From Xenoacremonium recifei (taxonomy: Eukaryota > Ascomycota > Sordariomycetes > Hypocreales > Nectriaceae): a DNA stretch of 64,000 nt. Position 1 is the first letter of the stretch. Each line of letters starts with the position of its first letter. Under the pieces are notes generated by a model. That model was given only the letters and a program-made list of their open reading frames with translations, was not told the DNA's origin and made no database searches. Shown here in pieces: positions 32,156-43,926 of the stretch. The DNA lies in contig WOFQ01000019.1 in the NCBI GenBank assembly GCA_012184525.1, positions 124,001-188,000 on the forward strand, written 5' to 3'. The position numbers and the translations under genes are program-made.

Positions 32156-34110
32156 ATGGCCTTTGGCTTTGGTGAGAAGAAGAGCGGCGAGTCCCCTCGG
32201 GACTCTCTCAGCGACCCTGAGCGCAACTACGGCATCAGACAAAATGTTCCTGCCGAAGGCGACGGCTATGTGGAATGCCCGCCGCACACGACGGAGCGCA
32301 AGCTGATGATGAAGGTCGATTTGCACGTCTTGCCATGGCTCTGTGTTATGTACCTTCTGGCTTTCCTGGGTGAGTTCCGTCGTCTCTCCTGTCCACTCCC
32401 TCCCATCCACTCTGCACGTCCCAATCTTCACATGCTTTCTAACATTGACTCATCCAGACCGTGTCAACATCGCCAATGCCAACGTCTTCGGGTTGTCCGA
32501 CGAGCTCAAGCTCACTGGCACGCATTACAACAATGCGCTGGTCGTCTTCTTCGTTCCCTACATTATTTTCGAGATTCCAAGCAACATTCTCCTTAAGAAG
32601 TTCAGGCCGAGAATCTGGCTCTCAATCTGCATGTTGGGCTTTGGCTTCACTACCATCATGCAAGGCCTCGTCCATAACTATTCTGGCCTAATTGCGACAC
32701 GCTTCTTCCTGGGTTTATTCGAGACCGGAATGTTCCCCGGAGGTATGCTCCGCTCAATTCGGCTCTCAAGGTTCTAGACGCTAACGAGGAAATAGCCTTC
32801 TACCTCATTGGCATGTGGTATCGCCGCCAGGAGGCTCAACGCCGCTACTCGTTCTTCTTCAACAGCACAACACTCGCCGGGGCTTTTGGAGGCCTATTGG
32901 CCGCAGCAATTGGCAAAATGGCTGGCATGCGCGGCTACGCTGGTTGGCGCTGGATCTTTATCCTCGAAGGAGCCTTGACGTGTCTCGTCAGCTTCTTCTT
33001 CTTCTTCCTGCTGCCAGACTTCCCTGAGACAGCCAAATGGCTTTCTGAAGACGAGCGCACTTTCGTCGCTACTCGTCTGCACGCTGATCAGGGCCGATCT
33101 GCGGCTGAGCGCGATATCAAGCTGCGGGACGTTCAAAACGTCTTCAAGGACTGGAAGGTCATAGCGGGTGGCTTCATGTATTTCGGGCTCATTGTCCCAG
33201 CATACGGCTACGCCTACTTTGCACCTGGTATTATCAAGGGCTATGGCTACGGGACAATTCAGACCCAACTGCACAGTGTGCCTCCGTGGTACGTGCATCT
33301 TTTTTGTCTCCATATAGGTATCCTTTGACTAACATACTTCTCAGGGCTGCTGCGTTCGGTTTCAGTATGGTCGTTGCATATGCCTCTGACAAGACCCGGC
33401 ACCGCTTCGCATTTGCTGTTTTTGCCATTTGCGTTGCTATTGCGGGCTTTGGCATTCTGATTGCAGTGCACGATAACACTAAATTGCAGTACGCAGCGCT
33501 TTTCCTCGTTGCCATGGGAGCCGTAAGTTTTTTTTTTTACCCCTCCTCTTGGGAAAATATTCCATGCACGTTCTTGCTGTTGAAGGTGCCTGAGGGTGGC
33601 CTTTTTCCAAAGGCCGCACCTGAGGGTCAACCTACCCTACACCTCCACGGATGCACACCTAACCTCTCAATAACACACCTCACACATCACAACACTTGCT
33701 TACCACGTTCCAGTACACTGCGATGCCAATTATCGTGTGTTGGTTCAATATGAATCTCGGAGGCCACCACCGCCGCTCTGTAGGCTCAGCGTGGCAAGTA
33801 GGATTCGGGAATATAGGCGGTATCATTGCGTAAGGCCTCCTCTAGGATAAGCTCGAATAGCGGATCTATAGACTGACTGCTGCAAAATAGGGTTTATGCA
33901 TTTCTTGCCAAGGATGCGCCTAAGTACATTCCCGGGTACAGTATTTGTATCGCATTCACAATCTTGTCGATCCTTTCTTGCATGGTGTATGCAGCGGGCT
34001 GTTGGTATGCCAACAGAAAGAGGGATCAGCGACCGTTGGCTAATACTCTTACGGAGCACGAGATGATGGAGCTGGGAGACATGTCGCCTACCTACAGATA
34101 TCTGTTGTAG
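32156..34110 (+). CDS. MFS transporter, anion:cation symporter family (second)
   Basis: This is a 501-residue permease with the expected 12 membrane segments. The exons are 32156-32369, 32458-32742, 32796-33288, 33345-33522, 33714-33829 and 33891-34110. The ACS marks are present: FLDRVNIANANVFG after TM1, FFVPYIIFEIPSNILLKK, RFFLGLFETGMFPGAFYLIGMWY, and GWRWIFILEGALT at TM6. The end reads NLGGHHRRSVGSAWQVGFGNIGGIIA and then a charged tail. A 191-bp intron (33523-33713) starts with a long T-run. This family includes transporters of nicotinate, pantothenate, carboxylates and ureides; the substrate is unknown. It stands between a Zn2Cys6 regulator and an amylase gene, but its family does not fit sugar uptake. 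Confidence 0.88.
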
Positions 34111-35119
34111 GTTGGGCACGCGTGGTGGATGGTTGTATTTAGGCGGCAGGCGGAAAAGATATACCCACAGTCGTTAGCGACGTCCTGAGATACCTAATTA
34201 ATGCCCGTTCATGCTCTCCACTTTGCCTATAACCCATTGAGTGAACTTGTATAAACTTGAAAGCGAGTGTATTGTGTCAGGGGGCATCGTCCTCGGACCG
34301 ACTGATGGAACAAACGGCATGTTTGTCAAGAGGGAACGGACGATGAATACAGATTCGAAATCGGGGCTGAAGAGGTTTAAAGACGGAATTACAAACGCCA
34401 ACCTAAGCGAGGCGGGAATTACCTCATCTCTTATACACTAAATCGAACCATCAACAGCTCTGCCGGCCATCGACCGAAGCTATATCTCGGAGTCACCCCT
34501 CCTTCAGGCTAGCTCTCCGCATCTCCAGCTCTAAATCGCGGGGTGTATCGAGTCCGGGGTCGCACTCGGACCCTATTCGGTCGTCTCCTCGTGTTCTGAC
34601 AGGTCGAACAACCAAGAGTGTCACGATAGCTCTTCGGCGCCTTCTGCACCAACTCGGTCCTTTCCCCAGAAGCCATTGAGCCCCCACTCCGAAGCGCGTG
34701 GCCGAACGTACCGAACCTGCCGATCCGGGGCGGGGCGCGTGCCGGCACTCGTGGATGCACTCGATGATGGCCTCGTCGGACCGACGAGATCCTGCTCGTT
34801 TGTCGTTGTAGACGCCGCACGTGTTAACGCTGAGCGCTGATGACCTCACGCGCAGGGGCTTATGATTCGTCCTCGGCGGATTTGCAGTTGTTCTCGGTGA
34901 AACGACCTAGCAGGGGAGTCTAGCGCCGCCCGGCTCTTCTCTTCTAGATTGGATGGGGTCTTTTATTTGGCACCCTCACGTCATGCGAACTATCGCGAGT
35001 CTGAGATTAATGGGCTTGTGGTTCCTTTGGCTCCTGACTTTGTGCACGGCCTGCGAACATTTAATCAGCCATAGGACGCCCACGATGGATTTGGTCTGCG
35101 TCCCAACCCATCCACCACC
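34111..35119. other. Spacer upstream of the amylase gene
   Basis: No gene is seen. The stretch 34550-34860 is GC-rich, with several CCG triplets at 9-bp spacing near 34700-34730. No CGG-N8-CGG AmyR site was found by eye in the last 270 bp. Confidence 0.45.
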
Positions 35120-36896
35120 ATGAAGCTCTCAACCTCTCTTCTCGCTCTGGGCGCTGTCTCGCCGGCAGTCGGCCTGTCGCCTGATGGCTGGTCAAAGCAA
35201 TCGATTTACCAAGTGATGGTTGATAGGTTCGCCAGGACTGACGGCTCCGTCACGGCGGCTTGTGACCCGGAGGCGGGTATCTATTGCGGCGGATCATACC
35301 AGGGCCTTATCGATAAATTGGATTACATTCAGGACATGGGCTTTACTGCTATCTGGATCTCTCCAATCGTTGCCAACATTGAAGTGGCAGCTGGAGGTGC
35401 AGATGGGTAAGCCATGACACTGCCTTGTATTGATGGCATTCAGTACTAACGTAGCACATAGAGAAGCATATCATGGCTACTGGGCGCAGAAGATCAACAG
35501 CATCAACTCCAATTTTGGCACGGCCGATGATTTGAAGGACTTGTCCGCTGCGCTTCATGACAGAGGGATGGTGGGTTACCGTCTTTGCTCAAGCGACTCT
35601 TCAAGCATACTAAAGACTCTAGTACCTTATGGTCGACATAGTCACGAATCATATGGGCTATGACGGCTGTGGAACGTGTGTAGATTACTCCATTTACGAC
35701 GCTTTCAACGAGGTGAGAATTCCGTTTACCTCTAACGGGCCAGCCTAATGAATCCCAGGAATCGTACTTTCACGACTTTTGCCTTATCGACTATTCAGAC
35801 CAGTATTCCACCAACATCCAAACGTGTTGGGAAGGAGATAATACAGTGTCTTTGCCGGACCTCCGCACCGAGGACTCCGACGTGCGCACCATCTGGTTCA
35901 GCTGGATTACCGATCTGGTTTCGACCTATTCCATCGATGGCCTGCGCATCGACAGCGCTCGCGAGATTGAGACATCCTTCCATCCGCTCTTCGAAGAGGC
36001 CGCAGGTGTCTACACCATCGGCGAGGTGTACGACGGCGATCCAGCATATACATTGCCATTCCAGCAATACATGAGCGGTATTCTTAATTACCCGATGTTT
36101 TATTGGCTTCAGCGAGCGTTTGATACGACGAGCAGTGATTTTAGCGAGTTGATCACCGGGTTCAACAATGTGAAGGAAAACGCCGTGAACACGAGCCTTC
36201 TGGGCCAGTTCATGGAAAATCATGACCAGGTAATAAGACACGCTTAAAATACAGATCTATTAGATGTATAAGCAATTTGTTCTAACATGCCAGAAGACCC
36301 GCTTCCCTAGCCTGACGAGCGACACGGCTCTGACTCGAAATGCCATCGCTTTCGTTTTTATGCAAGACGGCATCCCAATCATTTGGCAAGGCCAAGAGCA
36401 AGTTAGTCATTCTACCCTATGTACTTTTGTTTCAGTGGTTCTGACGATATCTGCTTAGCATTATGGTGGTGATTTCTTAGAGGGGCGTGCTGCTATCTGG
36501 CTTTCCGGCTTCGACACCACCACGAGCTGGTATTCACTCATCGCAAGCCTCAATCAGATCCGTAACCAGGCTATCTACAAGAGCAGCACGTACATCACAT
36601 ACCAAGCATGGCTTCCCTATACGGACAGCTCTACCATCGTCATACGCAAGGGCTTCGACGGGAACCAGATCATATCGGTGCTGAGCAAGCTAGGCGCCAG
36701 TGCAGCGAACAAGTCGCTGACGCTAAGTTCCTCTGTGACGGGCTTCACGGCTGGCGAGCAGGTAGTTGAGATTCTGACTTGCTCCGGATCTACAACCGAC
36801 TCTTCGGGGAACCTCAGCGTGACGATCTCGGGAGGAGAGCCATTGATCTTCTATCCGAGGAGTCAGCTGGTGAGCAGCGGTATCTGCTCTCTGTAG
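35120..36896 (+). CDS. Secreted alpha-amylase (GH13, Taka-amylase type)
   Basis: An endo-acting starch hydrolase of 500 residues, the size of Taka-amylase. The exons are 35120-35406, 35462-35570, 35623-35712, 35759-36229, 36294-36401 and 36459-36896. A signal peptide covers about residues 1-18. The GH13 regions are all present: VDIVTNHMG, the nucleophile Asp in GLRIDSAREIE, the acid Glu in YTIGEVYDG and the transition-state Asp in MENHDQ. Cysteines of the amylase fold are kept (CDPEAGIYCGG, CGTC, FCLID..CWEGD). No starch-binding CBM20 follows. After ENHD the usual NPRFPS reads QKTRFPS, with an intron at exactly this point; a wrong joint or real drift are both possible. The gene is isolated from any maltose or glucosidase gene. 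Confidence 0.9.
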
Positions 36897-37820
36897 CTTT
36901 GGCTTTCGAGATTGATGGAACCGCGATGAGAGTTGGTGGAAGGAAAAAGGGACTTGGTGGTGCAAGAAAGAATGCATTGTTCTTGGACATACTTGAGATT
37001 GCCATGTACATACTTGATGATGAAACGAAGTTCTGATCTTAGATGATGTTCCTTGTACCCATTTATGCTGGAGGCCCCAATCTCCATATGCTTAGCTCGA
37101 GCATCGCTAACAAATCTATACCCAATATTGCGTGCCATGCGTTGGTGATTTGGGGTCGATACTTAGAAGTAAATGGTTAAGGGTCAGTGGTTGAGGAAGG
37201 GGTCAGGTGTTCGAATTAGGTATAAGATTAGAGTTACAGTTGAGGATTTGGGTTACAGTGGGGTCGAGGTTATTCAGATCCCCTTTGAAGACGTCAGAGT
37301 TGCTCGTTATGCTAGATATTGCTGTGGAAGTCACCATATTTGCGTATGTTCGAGGTAAGGACGCATATGTTTGGGGGGCTCTTTCTCAATGCTGGGAATA
37401 GTGATTGTGAATCCTGGAATCGTTACATCTCAACTGAATCTGCCAGAACACTCCAGAACGAAACGGATATTGGCACTTCACAATCTATTATAGCCCTCAA
37501 TTACCCCAAAACCCCCAATGCTTCAGGATTCAACAGAGCGCGCCCTTCGATGACATTGGAAAAGTCAATTCCTCTGGTCGGTTGGAGAAACTTACCCTAG
37601 ACGACCCCTCTGTGGGACTTTAGCACAGAAAATTACCCCGCCATCGCATCCCAGGCGCGCCCTTCTTAGTCAAGCAACACCCCCACCAACAAGGCGCCTT
37701 GACAGCTCTTCCATATAAATTCTCCGACAGAGCCTCTCTCGCATTCAATTCAGACTTAGATCATTGGCGTTATTCTAGAGGGTATCTTTGTTTGAGCTAT
37801 TTCGTACAAGGTGCTATACA
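36897..37820. other. Spacer with a reverse CCCTAA-like tract; acetyltransferase promoter
   Basis: A degenerate GGGTTA/GGGTCA-like tract lies at 37165-37268. A TATAAAT box at 37714-37720 is about 100 bp before the acetyltransferase ATG. No other gene is supportable. This marks the change from the accessory to the conserved part of the window. Confidence 0.5.
37165..37268. repeat. Degenerate TTAGGG-like tract, opposite orientation
   Basis: The tract has variations on TTAAGGGT, GGGTCAG, GATTTGGGTTA and the reverse of CGAACACCT, the last also present in copy 1. It is the reverse-strand relative of the tracts at 4295 and 18647. Confidence 0.4.
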
Positions 37821-38416
37821 ATGGCGACTCTTCGACACGCCCGCAAGGAGGGTAAGTTCCCCGCCAGTCTCCCACGAGACCTTCACTGACTTCGGCTCCA
37901 GACGTCTCCGAGATCCTCGCGATGATCCAGGAATTGGCTGATTACGAGAAAGAGTCCGACTCCAACAAAGCCACCATCGAGACGCTCTCCGCCACAATCG
38001 CCTTCGCGCCCTCCGACTCCCCCGCCGCCGACACCTCCGCCCTGCCCGTCACCGAGCCGACCTCACCATCCCGCCCCGCGCGCTGCTTGCTCGCCATCAA
38101 TCCCGAGGGGAAGACTGTCGGCATGGCGCTGTACTTCTACAACTATAGCACGTGGCGCGCGAAGGCCGGTATCTACCTCGAGGACCTGTACGTGCGACAG
38201 AGCCAGCGCGGGAGCGGGTACGGCAAGATGTTGCTGAGTGCGTTGGCCAAGCAGGTCCTCGCGATGGACGGTGGACGATTGGACTGGTCGGTTCTGAAAT
38301 GGAATACGCCCTCGATCAAGTTTTACGAGGATATCGTTGGTGCGACGGCGATGTCCGAGTGGGTGGGCATGCGTGTCGACGGTGACGGCTTGACCAAGCT
38401 GGCTAGCCTGGCGTGA
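37821..38416 (+). CDS. GNAT N-acetyltransferase (diamine/spermidine acetyltransferase-like)
   Basis: A 181-residue acetyl-CoA-dependent transferase. The exons are 37821-37851 and 37902-38416. It begins MATLRHARKE, then an EILAMIQELADYEKE helix as in spermidine/spermine acetyltransferases. The acetyl-CoA loop is QRGSGYGKMLLSALAKQ, preceded by YLEDLYVRQ, and the end has DWSVLKWNTPSIKFYEDIVGA. A polyamine or a thialysine-type amine is the likely acceptor, by family. The stretch at about residues 40-65 is rich in Ser/Pro/Ala and looks like a loop insertion. Its stop is 44 bp from the stop of the convergent LYR gene. Confidence 0.85.
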
Positions 38417-38460
38417 TAGAACGGATAGACATAAAAAGTGCTTTGGCCGGTTTGGTGTTT

Positions 38461-39576
38461 TCAAGAGTTTGCGGATTGTTTCGGAACTTCTCCTTTGCTG
38501 TTGACGCCTTCGAATATGTCGAGTTGTGCCTTGGTTGGGGACGCCACGCCTGACTTGGCAGATCCCCAGGTGAAGGAATGTTTGAGAGAGCGTTGGTCTT
38601 CTTGCGCCACAGGAGTCATTTGCCATGTTCGGTTATAGGTCCTCCTGAACCACCGCCCCGACAGCTCTGTATCTCTTTTCCGTGGTTGATATGGTCCGGT
38701 GCTGGTCTGCCCGGATCGCCTGACCTCAGCTCTCGAAGTTGCTCGCTCCGCCATAGCACTCGGTTTACTTGCGTGTGCCTCCCAATTCCAGTCCATTGTC
38801 TTCACCTCGGGATGATTTAGTATCGGCTTCGCAAGTGTTCGTCGTTCGGGGATCTTCCACTCGTCAAGCTCCTGCTCGCCCTCGCTCAATCGATGAAGGA
38901 GATCCCATTCGCCTTGGTTCAGCGGCGGCATCAACTTTTCGACCTGCCTCTTCCACCATTTCCCCGTCTTTGAGCGGACAAGGCTCTCAGCTGGGGGCTT
39001 GCCCCAGAAGTTCTTCTTAGGAACTAAGACTGTTTCATCGAGGCCCTTGAGTTCCCGGTTCAGCCAGCTGATTGGGCTCTGACTTTGTGCCTTTTTCTGT
39101 GATCGGAAGAGAAGCTTGAGCTTTTCGGTGTCCCATTTCTCGAAGAAAGGTTCCTTTTTGGTTTTCGGGTTGGCAGCGATCTTCGAATTGATGATATCGG
39201 TAGCTTTTCTTGACATGTCGCCGTCCAGGAGGCTTGCGAGCGCGCTCGAATCGTTTGGACCTTGTGCCGAAAGAAAGCTCTGGTTGAGGACTCTTCTCTT
39301 CGGGCCTCGCCGCCCGAAACCTTTCCATATGAGCCTTTCCATCACGGTTCGGTCGCCACTGTTGGCAGCCCTCAAGCTCCGGACAGTGTTATGGGCTGTT
39401 GCCAAGCGGTATTTCGTTCGGGGAACATCTTTCCGATGACGGCGGAATCGAGTACGTATTGTGGACGTGACGGTGTCTCTCCAAGAAGGAGGAAGGTAGG
39501 AGGCTTCGCGGAGAAGATGCCGGTAGAGATGGAGGGGTGGTATAAAATCGGGGATTGCACTCGGTGGGCGAGGCAT
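38461..39576 (-). CDS. LYR-motif protein (Cup1-like N-terminal domain)
   Basis: An intronless 371-residue basic protein. The N-terminal LYR motif is at residues 17-19 in LHLYRHLLREASYLPP, followed by a predicted helical, Arg-rich segment. LYR proteins act in mitochondria with the acyl carrier protein to assemble respiratory, Fe-S or ribosomal components. The long basic C-terminal part (WKRQVEKLMPPLNQGEWDLL..WFRRTYNRTW) suggests a role with mitochondrial RNA or ribosomes, which is inference. The upstream spacer is shared with the Mbp1-like gene. Confidence 0.75.
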   Translation of the reverse strand: MPRPPSAIPDFIPPLHLYRHLLREASYLPPSWRDTVTSTIRTRFRRHRKDVPRTKYRLATAHNTVRSLRAANSGDRTVMERLIWKGFGRRGPKRRVLNQSFLSAQGPNDSSALASLLDGDMSRKATDIINSKIAANPKTKKEPFFEKWDTEKLKLLFRSQKKAQSQSPISWLNRELKGLDETVLVPKKNFWGKPPAESLVRSKTGKWWKRQVEKLMPPLNQGEWDLLHRLSEGEQELDEWKIPERRTLAKPILNHPEVKTMDWNWEAHASKPSAMAERATSRAEVRRSGQTSTGPYQPRKRDTELSGRWFRRTYNRTWQMTPVAQEDQRSLKHSFTWGSAKSGVASPTKAQLDIFEGVNSKGEVPKQSANS

Positions 39577-40954
39577 CTTGGTGAAGTGTGTGATCGCAAT
39601 CCCTCATTAAAGATGATGAAGTGAAGCTCCTGGACGTCTTCTTGAATTTTGGTGGAGCTGGGAAAGTTATGCTGCGGCAAAACCTCGGCTCATAACTACT
39701 TGTGCAGGGCATACCGTACATGTGCAAGTTGAGAAACTCAAGGCGTAAGTTCTACGGAGAAAGGAAGAAAAAGAAGGCAAACTGGTAGTCAAAGGGTTAA
39801 AATTGAAAGCTATGTCACAAGAAGAGAAGTATCATGAAAATTCCCTTTCGGACATCAAGCAAACGTCCGTCTTGTGCTGTTGTGCGTGAGACCCTGTGTA
39901 TGCACAGATTATGCACAGGTACCAGCGGGCACGTCTTGATGTACAGTACATCCGGCTGCACAACATCTGCACATGAACCACGTGGTCCCACCCCAAGCGC
40001 TCGACGCCGTGAATCGTGGCCATGGCAGTGGTTGCATTAGCGGTCTCGAATGCACATGCTTGCCCTGAGAAACAGTGGCCAGCGGACACCGTGAATGAGA
40101 CCCGACATTTGTGTCTTGGACTGCTAGCCTGTCGTCTCAGTGCTGGAATTTGGACACAGATCGGGGCCAGGTCGGGCCGGGGCCACCTCAGAAGGAAGGG
40201 CGTGTCGCGGGCGCGGTGCCGACGCGCGAAAAGACACGAAATCACGAAACCGACACGTCTCGATTAATTGAATGCGGCATTCCACTTTAAGTGCCCGAGG
40301 CGGAAGGGACTTGCGGACGGGAGTATGAGCGTGGCGTGGCCGAGGCCGTGTGTACTTGAATCTCACATGAACTGCACGCCGCGGGATTATCGAGAGGTTG
40401 TAACTGATTCTGGTCCCCTCATCACCTATACTTGTGGTCGTGTTGCTGCTCGTTGTAACTTTTGTGTGTGTGTGTGTCTAATCGCACAGGCGCCTCAAGC
40501 GCTGCAACCGCTATACTCGGCGTCACTCCAGCGGACGAACGCCCCGTGCACCTCCGCTAAGAGCCACCCGCTCCCTGTACTTCCAGGGCGTCCCTCCACC
40601 ATTCCATCGCCTTGAGACCTCCTGCCGCGGGTGAGTTACAGTTACCAGGCCAGCAGGGCCCTCCCACCCGACTTCTCTCGCCAGAGGCTCATTTCGCCTT
40701 AGACTTCAACTCCATCATCGTCGAGATTTTGCCCGCGCACAAAACCCTGCCAACCAGCCCGCCTCGACGCTGCGTATGGGCGATTCCGGGACCTCGCCGT
40801 ATCGCTCAAGAGGCTGTTGCCCTCGCTTTGGATTCCCGTAGCTGTCTCACGCCGCATTCGTTGGCCCCGGGCCATTCTCCCGCTCCCTCAACCGCACCAC
40901 CACCGCTCTATTAACCGCCGCAGTCGACGGACGACTCGACTGCTTGCTACATCC
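39577..40954. promoter_or_regulatory. Divergent spacer of the LYR and Mbp1-like genes with CNCGAAA boxes
   Basis: 1.4 kb, probably including a long 5' leader for the Mbp1-like gene. Three CNCGAAA boxes lie at 40225-40231, 40235-40241 and 40243-40249, all on the plus strand, with ACGCG at 40222-40226. These are Swi4/Mbp1-type cell-cycle box sequences. A (TG)7 run is at about 40463-40476. Confidence 0.5.
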
Positions 40955-43541
40955 ATGGCGACTCGCACAATGCCACCCGCATCGCAGTCCTCCCAACAAT
41001 CATTCACCATGAGCCAGCAATCACAGCCCGGTTTGACTGGGTCCTTCCATCGAGGGGGGTACAATCCCGGGCCTGAGGGTCCCCAGATCTACTCGGTATG
41101 CCCACCATTGAGGCTTGATGTCCCGACTCGACATGCGCCATCTTGCCCGTAACCCGCGTTTCCCAGTCGCTAACCCACCAATTCCATCTCTAGGCGTCCT
41201 ACTCGGGAGTCGATGTCTACGAAATGGAAGTCAACAATGTCGCCGTCATGCGCCGCCGCAACGATTCGTGGCTCAATGCCACCCAGATCCTCAAGGTGGC
41301 CGGCGTCGACAAGGGCAAGCGCACCAAGATCCTGGAAAAGGAGATCCAGACGGGCGAGCACGAAAAAGTCCAGGGCGGATACGGAAAGTATCAGGGCACT
41401 TGGATCAAGTTTGAGCGCGGCGTCGAAGTCTGCCGGCAGTACGGCGTGGAGGAACTTCTGCAGCCCCTCTTGACCTATGACATGGGCCAGAATGGTGGTG
41501 TCGCTGGGCGCGGCGACTTGAACACCCCGACTAAGGAGCAAGCCATGGCCGCGCAGAGGAAGCGCATGTACAACAACAACGCCGAGCGAGGAACGAACGG
41601 GTTGCCGACGACCTTCTTCAAGAACATCTCTAGCACCGCCTCCCACGCCGTGGCCGCCATGAGCAAGGCTCGCTTCGACTCTCCGGGCCCGAGGAGTCGC
41701 AACGGTCCGACCCGAGCACCGAGTTTCCGCAGACAGTCGTCGATGCAGAATGGTGACGAGTTCCCCAGCAACTCGCAGCAGAGTTTCGTGTCCGATTACG
41801 GCCAGCAAGCGGACTCGGCCTACTCTACCCAGCAGCAAAGCAATCCCGCGCCTATGCCAGACAATGAACCTCCTCGGAAGCGCCAGCGCGTGACCATGAC
41901 ACCGGCCGACAGCTTTGGCGACTACTCACAGAACGTGGATATGTATGCGAATACGTTCCCCGGCTCGCCGACGGAGCCCAACGAGTCGTTCATCTACACG
42001 CAAAACTCGGCCCAGGAACGGTTACCCGACGAAGGCGAAGGTCCTCTTGCGCCTCTGCCGTATGAGATGTCGCCCGACGTGGAGATGAAGCGAAGCATGT
42101 TGATGGGCCTTTTCATGGACACCAATAACAATGATTCGTCCAAGCATGAGATGCTCCAGACTCTGACCCCCGCGGAGCTGGATATGCCCATCGACCTGCA
42201 AAGCCACACTGCCCTCCATTGGGCCGCTACGCTGGCTCGAATGCCCTTGCTCCGTGCCCTGATTGCGGCTGGCGCATCACCCCATCGCTTGAACGCTTCA
42301 GGGGAGACAGCTCTGATGCGAGCATGCCTGGTGACCAACTCCATGGACCATGGTTCATTCCCAGATCTGCTCGAGGTTCTTGGTGGGACCATTGAGGCGC
42401 GCGACCACAAGGGACGGACAGTTCTTCACCACATTGCCGTGACGAGCGCCGTCAAGGGCCGAAATGCTGCCAGCCGATACTATCTGGAGAGTTTGCTAGA
42501 ATGGGTTGTGCGACAGGGTAGTGTCCCCAACAGCCAGAACACGCAAACAAATGGTGTCGTTCCCAGCAGCTCCCAGACGGCAATTCCCAAGATGGGCATC
42601 GCCCGGTTCATGAGCGAGATAGTTAACGCTCAGGACAGCTCAGGTGACACGGCGTTGAACATTGCAGCCCGGATTGGAAACCGGAGCATCATCTCCCAAC
42701 TCCTGGAGGTTGGCGCTGACCCCAACATTGCCAACCGGGTAGGCCTCCGGCCACTCGACTTTGGCATTGGCGGCGAGAACGCAGAGGGCAAGAAGGAGGG
42801 CGAGGCCGCTGTTGAGAAGAACGGTGTTCCTGGGTCAAGCCAGCGGAGTCGGGAGAGCAGCGACGAAATCATCGCATGTAAGTCATAGTCTCCCAACACA
42901 CCCCTTACTCACCACTTACACCACCACCAGCCATCACCCACCTCCTCAACGAGGCCGGCACAACCTTCCAGTCTGAAATGAAGACCAAACAAGCCTCCCT
43001 CGACACCCTCCACGCCACCCTCCGCATCTCCTCCACCCAACTCGGCGACGCCCGCCGCACCCTCGAGCACCTAAGTGAAACCCTCAAGAAGCAACAACTC
43101 GCCCGCCAACAGGTCGCCAACCTCTCCCACGCCCGCGAGGACGAACAAGTCCGCCTCATGCAGGAGCAATCCCGCACCTCCCAGCCAAACCCCTCCGCCT
43201 CCTGGGAGACCGAGCTCTCCGCCATGCTCGAGGCCACCGGCGACAGCACCGGCTTTGGGGCTGAGGGCCTGCTCCCCAGCGCGGCCGTCCTGCGCGCAAG
43301 GATTCGTGCCCTGGAAGGTCGGCGTGAGATGACCCGTAAGATGGTCGCTGCGCTGAAGGGTCGCTCAAGGGATGTCGAGGTCAAGTATCGCCGTGTGGTT
43401 GCGCTGTGCACCGGCGTGCAAGAGGCTGAAGTTGACGCCGTGGTCGATGGCCTGCTCAAGGCCGTGGAGTCGGAGCGCGAGGAGCTGGAGATTGGACGCG
43501 TGAGACGCTTCCTCGGCGGCGTGGAGGGCGTGGTGCACTAG
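40955..43541 (+). CDS. mbp1: APSES/ankyrin transcription factor, MBF subunit (Mbp1-like)
   Basis: The DNA-binding subunit of the G1/S regulator MBF, 811 residues. The exons are 40955-41095, 41194-42877 and 42931-43541. The APSES (KilA-N) domain spans about residues 50-140, with VYEMEVNNVAVMRRRNDSWL, NATQILKVAGVDKGKRTKIL and GTWIKFERGVEVCRQYGVEELL. A Ser/Gln-rich linker with a basic PPRKRQR stretch follows. Ankyrin repeats cover about 370-580: TALHWAATLARMPLLRALI, GRTVLHHIA, DTALNIAARIGNRSIISQLL and GADPNIANRVGLRPLDF. A coiled-coil C-terminal part (about 610-811) would contact the Swi6-like partner. The ankyrins exclude StuA-type APSES proteins. Upstream CNCGAAA boxes suggest self-regulation. 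Confidence 0.93.
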
Positions 43542-43926
43542 TAATCCCGCGCCTGTCTGTCTGTCTATCCTTTACCCCTTTTCTTGTATGATCCGGTACT
43601 GTTGCCCCTACGGGACGGCCTGGCGTTTTTGGTGGAGGAACCCTTGTGTGTTGTCCTGCTTGACATACCCTGACTTTTCTGCATGGTTTATTCCTTTTAA
43701 TGTATTGTATAGACAGGGGGGCTGCTTGATTATAGTATATACGGGTCACTCGATGACAGAATTGATCATGTTTGAATGTCCTTCAGACGGAGTTTCATTC
43801 TCGTGATATGCTACTTGGTAATGATGCGATAATTGTGAATAGGGTTCGGTTTCCCGACGTTCCCAGGCCGTGAACTCCGTGACGCCGTGCAATGCTATAC
43901 CTCTGTGTCCAAAACTTAAGGATTGC
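43542..43926. other. Convergent spacer of Mbp1-like and Vac1 genes
   Basis: 385 bp with the 3' ends of two convergent genes and a short TGTC repeat just after the Mbp1-like stop. No gene is seen. Confidence 0.5.

Noticed and set aside
34493..34849. 118-codon minus-strand frame before the amylase gene
   Set aside because: Arg-rich translation typical of GC-rich non-coding DNA.
28421..36896. A starch-use cluster (regulator, transporter, amylase)
   Set aside because: The transporter is of the anion (ACS) type rather than a sugar porter, the regulator does not look like AmyR, and no AmyR site was seen by the amylase gene.
37922..38626. 187-codon frame antisense to the acetyltransferase gene
   Set aside because: Shadow of a real GNAT gene whose motifs are clear on the plus strand.
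41170..41838. 222-codon frame antisense to the Mbp1-like gene
   Set aside because: Shadow of the APSES-coding exon caused by biased codon use.
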